Part shown: piece after piece, positions 34,633 to 38,765 of the stretch
Numbering within the stretch: position 1 is the first letter of the stretch
Layout of the letters: each line of letters opens with the position of its first letter
Position numbers and translations under genes: made by a program
DNA from: Alphaproteobacteria bacterium
GTDB lineage: Bacteria > Pseudomonadota > Alphaproteobacteria > Sphingomonadales > Kordiimonadaceae
Direction: 5' to 3'
DNA: 38,765 nt
Assembly: GCA_006226495.1 (NCBI GenBank)
Contig: SBGU01000004.1
Span: 1 to 38,765, forward strand
The notes under the pieces: generated by a model
Seen by the model: only the letters and a program-made list of their open reading frames with translations
Told to the model about the DNA's origin: nothing
The model's database searches: none

Positions 34633-36546
34633 TTGGAAACTCAGGGCACTTTATTTGACCAGCGTTTTTTTTATAAGTATGCGGGTAAAATTGTCGCCGA
34701 TCCTGTAACGGCGATCATTGAATTGGTTGCTAACTGTTGGGACGCTTATGCGACCAACGTTGAAATAGTATGGCCATCCGGTGACGAAGCGGGCGTGTTT
34801 TCGATCTCTGACAATGGCTGCGGGATGAGCAAGGCCGAGTTTCTGAAACGTTGGCCGACGCTGGATTATGATCGGCTCGCGCATCAAGGAAGTACGGCAA
34901 CTCCTCCAAAGGATATTGGCTCGAAAAAGCCACGTACCGTATTTGGTCGAAACGGAAAAGGGCGGCACGCCGCGTTCTGTTTCTCAAATCCCTACTTCGT
35001 GAAAACGCGGCAGTCGGGACAAGAGACTGTTTGGCAAGTCTCTAGAGGCATTTCAAACCCAATAAAGATTGAGCTTGTCGAAGAGGTAGCTACGTCTTCT
35101 GGCGATGGATGTGAAATCTACGGAACTTGGGATGGTGGAGTTATGCTTATGCCAGACCAAGAGATTAGAGCAATCATAAGTACCAGGTTCCTAACCAGCC
35201 CCGATTTTGCCGTTTTCGTGAACGGGGTCAGGGTAACTTTTAACGACGTACCAGAGGAATGTGTAAAAGAGGTTCGTTTTGAAGTTGGCGAGCTTGGGGA
35301 AGTTCACATTTTGTTGGTCGACAGCCAGCGTTCGGACCGAACCATGAAGCAGCATGGCATTGCGTGGCGTGTCAATGGACGTCTCGTTGGCGAACCCGGT
35401 TGGGCTGGCTTTGAGAACGCTAGATTGCTTGATGGGCGAAGCGAGGAAGCGCGTCGCTATACCATTTTTGTCTTTGCGGATTTTTTAGCACCTGCAGTCA
35501 AAGATGATTGGTCGGGTTTTGACGATCAAAATACCCTCTGGAAATACGCCTACCCCGAAATAGCAGCGAAGATTGAGGCGATTATCAGTGAGATAACTAG
35601 TCAAAAGCGTCAAAAAACTAAGCAGGCTATCAAGGAAAAACACTCCAGCAAGTTGCACCGGATGGATGCTTTGAGCCGTGAGCGTTGGAACAGATTTGTC
35701 GATGATGTAGTTGAGCAATGCCCTGCAATTGGGGAAACGCAACTAGAACAACTAGCTGCGATTTTGGCCAATCTCGAGGAGGCTCAATCTAAATATAGTC
35801 TTTTGAAAAAACTACATAGTTTGCAGCCGAATGACTTCGACAATCTAAACGACCTTTTGAGGGACTGGACCATCAATACGGCGAAATCCGTGCTCGACGA
35901 AATCCAGACCCGTTTGTCATTGATTGAAGAAATTCGAATTAGAACAAAGGATGAAAAGGCGGATGAACTGCACGATTTACAGCCTTTGTTCGATCGAGGA
36001 CTCTGGATTTTTGGCCCAGAGTTTGAAGCCGTTGAATTTACGTCTAACCGTGGAATGACTACGGTTATCAAGAAATTGCTTAAGCAGGACGGTCAGGGCA
36101 CGACCAAAAGGCCGGACTTTGTAATTCTTCCTGACAGCTCACTTGGATTTTATTCGAGGCCAAGTTTTGATGAGCAACATCAAGAGGATGGTGTGGACAC
36201 GGTTGTAATAGTCGATCTTAAACGCCCTGGTGTGCCCATAGGGGGTGGCGAGCTGGATCAGGTGTGGGGGTATGCCAAAGAATTGAAAGAAAAGAGTTAT
36301 CTGGCTGCCGACACAAAGATATTCGGGTTTGTGCTGGGGGACAGAATCGCTAAAGGTGAAAGCGAGCCACTTGAGCGCGGCAATACCAAAATTGTTCCCA
36401 TGCTATATGATGTCTTTTTGAAGCGCGCAGAAAACAGGCTGCTAAATTTGCACAAGAAAGTCAAAGAAGCACCTTTTATGGAGCGGTTTGATTCTGACGA
36501 GTTTCTTCACTCATCTGCATCTTCACAAAAGGAACTAGCTGTTTGA
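34633..36546 (+). CDS. GHKL (Hsp90/MutL/MORC-like) ATPase fused to a PD-(D/E)XK, Shedu-like nuclease domain
   Basis: 637 residues, no signal or membrane segments. The N-terminal Bergerat ATPase has all three motifs: ELVANCWDA (Glu30, Asn34), DNGCGM (60-65) and GRNGKGRHAAF (105-115). A helical, partly coiled-coil middle (about 310-450) leads to a C-terminal domain with GPEFEAVEF (about 461), RPDFVI (Asp495), VVIVDLKRPG (Asp528, Lys530) and DQVWGYAKEL (Gln543, Tyr547). This is the E...D...DxK...Q...Y pattern of Shedu/DUF4263-type nucleases. The TTG start is preceded by GGAGGAG. Codon use is AT-rich, unlike both flanks, pointing to transfer. The likely role is ATP-gated DNA cleavage in phage or plasmid defence; this is inferred. 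Confidence 0.85.
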   Translation: METQGTLFDQRFFYKYAGKIVADPVTAIIELVANCWDAYATNVEIVWPSGDEAGVFSISDNGCGMSKAEFLKRWPTLDYDRLAHQGSTATPPKDIGSKKPRTVFGRNGKGRHAAFCFSNPYFVKTRQSGQETVWQVSRGISNPIKIELVEEVATSSGDGCEIYGTWDGGVMLMPDQEIRAIISTRFLTSPDFAVFVNGVRVTFNDVPEECVKEVRFEVGELGEVHILLVDSQRSDRTMKQHGIAWRVNGRLVGEPGWAGFENARLLDGRSEEARRYTIFVFADFLAPAVKDDWSGFDDQNTLWKYAYPEIAAKIEAIISEITSQKRQKTKQAIKEKHSSKLHRMDALSRERWNRFVDDVVEQCPAIGETQLEQLAAILANLEEAQSKYSLLKKLHSLQPNDFDNLNDLLRDWTINTAKSVLDEIQTRLSLIEEIRIRTKDEKADELHDLQPLFDRGLWIFGPEFEAVEFTSNRGMTTVIKKLLKQDGQGTTKRPDFVILPDSSLGFYSRPSFDEQHQEDGVDTVVIVDLKRPGVPIGGGELDQVWGYAKELKEKSYLAADTKIFGFVLGDRIAKGESEPLERGNTKIVPMLYDVFLKRAENRLLNLHKKVKEAPFMERFDSDEFLHSSASSQKELAV

Positions 36547-36552
36547 CAAACA

Positions 36553-36581
36553 AAAAGCCCCGGATCGCTCCGGGGCTTTCG
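36553..36581 (-). terminator. Terminator of the peroxiredoxin gene, shared with the GHKL-nuclease gene
   Basis: AAAGCCCCGG pairs with CCGGGGCTTT over 6 nt. On the minus strand it is followed by TTTTTGTTT (strong); on the plus strand by TTTCGTTATT. A second perfect stem, GCGGTCC/GGACCGC, lies at 36596-36613. Confidence 0.85.
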
Positions 36582-36620
36582 TTATTGAGGCGGGTGCGGT
36601 CCCGGGGGACCGCGCGGGCC

Positions 36621-37226
36621 TTAGAGTTCGCCAGCGTGTTTTGCCAGATAGTCGGCAACACCGGCGGCGTCGGCTTTCATGCCTTCGTCGCCTTTGTTCC
36701 AGCCGGCCGGGCAAACTTCGCCGTGCTCTTCATGGAACTGCAGGGCTTCCACGAGACGCACGAATTCGTCAACGTTACGGCCGAGCGGCAGGTTGTTCAC
36801 GGTCTGGTGCCATACAAGGCCGTCCTTGCCGATCAGGAAGGTGCCGCGCAGGGCAACACCGTCGGATTCGATCAGCACGTCATAGTCGCGGGCAACCTGT
36901 TTGGTCACGTCGGCAACCATCGGGAAATCCACGGGGCCGAGACCGCCCTGTTTCGTGGGCGTGTTGCGCCATGCGATGTGGCTGAACTGGCTGTCGATCG
37001 AGCAGGCAACAACCTTCACGCCAAGTTCCTTGAACTTTTTCATGCGGTTGTGGAACGCCAGAATCTCGGACGGGCACACAAAGGTGAAGTCCAGCGGGTA
37101 GAAGAACAACAGGCCATAGTCGCCGGCCAGATATTCCTTGAAATTGAAGTTTTCGTTGATGCTGCCATCTTCCATCACGGCGACGGAAGTGAAGTCGGGT
37201 GCGGGTTTGCCTGCGAGAACGGCCAT
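36621..37226 (-). CDS. Typical 2-Cys peroxiredoxin (AhpC/Prx1 type)
   Basis: 201 residues. Reduces H2O2, organic peroxides and peroxynitrite. The peroxidatic Cys is in FYPLDFTFVCPSE and the resolving Cys in GEVCPAGW, with the conserved Arg in the RGTFLIGKDG region. It lacks an adjacent ahpF, so thioredoxin (recycled by the trxB product here) is the likely reductant. ATG 37226 has AGGAGGG at 4-5 nt; the longer upstream frame is not used. Possible promoter elements on the minus strand are TTGTTG (37350-37345) and CTAAAT. A palindrome at 37357-37375 sits just upstream of that -35. Confidence 0.95.
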   Translation of the reverse strand: MAVLAGKPAPDFTSVAVMEDGSINENFNFKEYLAGDYGLLFFYPLDFTFVCPSEILAFHNRMKKFKELGVKVVACSIDSQFSHIAWRNTPTKQGGLGPVDFPMVADVTKQVARDYDVLIESDGVALRGTFLIGKDGLVWHQTVNNLPLGRNVDEFVRLVEALQFHEEHGEVCPAGWNKGDEGMKADAAGVADYLAKHAGEL

Positions 37227-37356
37227 GCGTCCCTCCTGTAGGTTCAGGGTTGAATAAAGGTTCAAAACGAATTTTCGGGCGCGCCTGCAAGCCAAGGGCC
37301 CGCCGGCGCATGCCCGCCCAATTTAGGGGTTTGAGGCGCGAATGCAACAAGCCTTG

Positions 37357-37375
37357 TTCGATTTCTGTAATCGAA
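37357..37375. promoter_or_regulatory. 19-bp palindrome between the peroxiredoxin and AraC-type genes
   Basis: TTCGATT, 5 nt, AATCGAA, perfect arms. It lies directly upstream of the predicted -35 of the peroxiredoxin gene, a normal position for an activator site, and also upstream of the AraC-type gene. It does not match an OxyR ATAG-type box. Confidence 0.45.
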
Positions 37376-37505
37376 TTAGGCGATTAAATATTGTTTCTGT
37401 AAGGGAATGTTTCACTTTTATAAATGCCGCCATCGCATCTTGCAAGCCTTTATGGAAAACGCCACATGTAAAGGGAAATTCGGGGCGCCGAAGGCCGGGG
37501 CACGC

Positions 37506-38618
37506 ATGCGGCAGACCGGCCCGCAACAGAGGCCGGCGCAAGACAGGCGGGGACTATCGTTGGCGGAACTGGATACCATCCTGCGCTATAGCGCATTCGG
37601 GCTGATGCTGTGGCTGGCGGTCCTGTGTTTCCGCGATTATCGCCACCTGATCACCGGCCGGCTGGGCGGCTGGGCTGCGCTTTGCACCGCCATTTACCTG
37701 CATACCACCAAGGCCGGTGTGCATTTTGCCGCGCTGGACCTGGCGCCCGTGCTGTTGCCCCTGTCCGCCGCCGGGCCGGTGTTGATCTGGCTGTTTTTCC
37801 TGTCGCAGTTCCAGGACCATTTTGAGGTGACCTGGCTGCACAAGCTGGTCGGTTTCGCCAAGATCGCGACCGGGGTCGGCGCCTATTATACCTGGGGCGA
37901 GGGGCCTGAGGGGCTGAACAATGTCCTGTTCGCTTCGACCGTGGCCATCGGGGTTGCGCTGATGCTGCATCTGGGCTGGGTGATCTGGCAGGGCCGCGCC
38001 GAAGACCTGGTGGAGGATCGCTGTCGGTACCGCAACCTGGTGAGCGCGGTTGTGGTGGTGGTGACCATCGCCAACCTTATCGGTGAACCGATCGCGGTGA
38101 ATTTGGGTATCGAACACCAGATGATGCCGGTGCAGTCGGTCGCCATCCTGGCGGTGGCCGTGTTCATGCACTGGCAGATATCCACCGACAGCGGCACCGA
38201 CCTGTTTGTGGTGGCCCCGGCGGGCCGTGTGCCCGCGACCATGCCCGAAGTGTGCGAGGCACGGCCCGAGGACGGGTTCGACCTCAAGGTGCTGGACCGG
38301 CTGATGGCCGACAAGGCCTATCTGGAGCCGGGGCTGACCATCAAGGGCCTGGCCGACCAGGCCGGCCTGCCCGAACACCGGCTCAGGCGGCTTATCAACC
38401 AGCATATGGGCTTCCGGAACTTTTCCGATTACCTGAACCATCACCGTATTTCAGCGGCCAAGGAACGGCTGGCCTGTGTCGAGGAACGGCACCTGCCGGT
38501 GCTGACCATCGCCATGGACCTTGGCTATTTGTCGCTCGGGCCCTTCAACCGGGCCTTCAAGGAACGCACCGGGCAAACCCCCACCGAATTCCGCCGCCAG
38601 GCGCTTGCCGATTTCTGA
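37506..38618 (+). CDS. Membrane-anchored AraC-family transcriptional regulator
   Basis: About 370 residues. The N-terminal half has about seven hydrophobic helices (from LRYSAFGLMLWLAVLCF to MPVQSVAILAVAVFMHW). A cytoplasmic linker leads to a C-terminal AraC/XylS double helix-turn-helix: LTIKGLADQAGLPEHRLRRLIN (first HTH), the core FRNFSDYLNHHRI, and VLTIAMDLGYLSLGPFNRAFK (second HTH), ending TPTEFRRQAL. It probably senses a membrane or periplasmic signal and binds DNA from the membrane. The start is uncertain: ATG 37506 is given, ATG 37407 and 37452 lie upstream in frame, and TTG 37560 is also possible. Three 20-nt-phased repeats at its 3' end may be its binding sites. Confidence 0.85.
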   Translation: MRQTGPQQRPAQDRRGLSLAELDTILRYSAFGLMLWLAVLCFRDYRHLITGRLGGWAALCTAIYLHTTKAGVHFAALDLAPVLLPLSAAGPVLIWLFFLSQFQDHFEVTWLHKLVGFAKIATGVGAYYTWGEGPEGLNNVLFASTVAIGVALMLHLGWVIWQGRAEDLVEDRCRYRNLVSAVVVVVTIANLIGEPIAVNLGIEHQMMPVQSVAILAVAVFMHWQISTDSGTDLFVVAPAGRVPATMPEVCEARPEDGFDLKVLDRLMADKAYLEPGLTIKGLADQAGLPEHRLRRLINQHMGFRNFSDYLNHHRISAAKERLACVEERHLPVLTIAMDLGYLSLGPFNRAFKERTGQTPTEFRRQALADF

Positions 38619-38666
38619 AAAATATCGCCGTTTCCGGAATCTTCATGCCGTTTTTGAAAATGGCAG
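38607..38666 (+). repeat. Three direct repeats with 20-nt period (possible AraC-type operator array)
   Basis: GCCGATTTCTGAA at 38607, GCCGTTTCCGGAA at 38627 and GCCGTTTTTGAAA at 38647; consensus GCCGnTTyynrAA, each starting exactly 20 nt after the last. The first covers the end of the AraC-type gene including its stop; the others are intergenic. Two-helical-turn spacing of direct half-sites is how AraC-family proteins bind. Confidence 0.5.
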
Positions 38667-38750
38667 GACCATCGGGGTTGTTTGTCCCTATCTCTCCTTC
38701 AGGCGACGGGCGGCGGTGACGCCATAACCCCCGCGCCAAAGCATGAGCAA

Positions 38751-38765
38751 GCGAGGAGAGCAAAA
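38751..38765 (+). promoter_or_regulatory. Ribosome binding site of a gene starting just beyond the window
   Basis: The window ends AAGCGAGGAGAGCAAAA. GAGGAGA followed by an A-rich spacer indicates a start codon within a few bases after 38765, on the plus strand downstream of the repeat array. The gene itself is not visible. Confidence 0.5.

Overview
The window reads as a high-GC alphaproteobacterial chromosome. Most genes show the G/C-ending codon use of that group, and several blocks have gene orders common in alphaproteobacteria: rplY-pth-ychF, lgt-midA-pgeF-prs, ubiK, ybjN-like-proC and LysR/trxB. I see no rRNA, tRNA, CRISPR array, IS element, integrase or prophage gene. The order or genus cannot be fixed from the sequence alone.

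Layout. 1-1636: the end of a membrane protein gene and a PAS-PAS-GGDEF diguanylate cyclase. 1746-4221: the ychF, pth and rplY translation cluster. 4507-6142: two orphan periplasmic solute-binding-like proteins. 6144-8756: a large membrane KAP P-loop NTPase whose 5' third is visibly AT-richer than the rest. 8849-9312: a small GIY-YIG gene bracketed by inverted REP-like palindromes, next to a second dispersed-type repeat. 9399-13293: prs, pgeF, midA and lgt. 13471-16385: ubiK, a YbjN-like gene, proC and a third orphan binding protein. 16475-16655: a highly structured gene-free segment that looks like a small RNA or a leader attenuator on the minus strand. 16885-18588: a HEAT-repeat/cyclophilin fusion. 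18608-20968: a LysR regulator, a small winged-helix protein and trxB. 21160-26044: an aldo/keto reductase, a 7TM hybrid-topology histidine kinase, a secreted protein, a GST and a DUF1294 membrane protein. 26028-30773: an isoquinoline-oxidoreductase-like molybdenum hydroxylase pair (iorB/iorA type) divergent from a lipoprotein with a VWA domain. 30778-34468: a second aldo/keto reductase, a fourth orphan binding protein, a YjbR-like protein and a secreted M20 peptidase. 34633-36546: an AT-rich, apparently transferred GHKL ATPase fused to a PD-(D/E)XK nuclease-like domain. 36621-38618: a 2-Cys peroxiredoxin and a membrane-anchored AraC-type regulator, followed by phased 20-nt repeats and the ribosome binding site of a gene that starts just past the window.

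Most of the window is housekeeping: translation quality control, PRPP, proline and lipoprotein biosynthesis, and thiol redox. Accessory insertions sit between these blocks. The best candidates for something undescribed are the single-gene GHKL-nuclease fusion (likely phage or plasmid defence), the chimeric KAP NTPase, the minus-strand structured RNA with several CCTCC (anti-Shine-Dalgarno) motifs, the REP-bracketed GIY-YIG unit, and the 20-nt-phased repeat array downstream of the AraC-type gene. Base-composition statements are judged by eye, not calculated.
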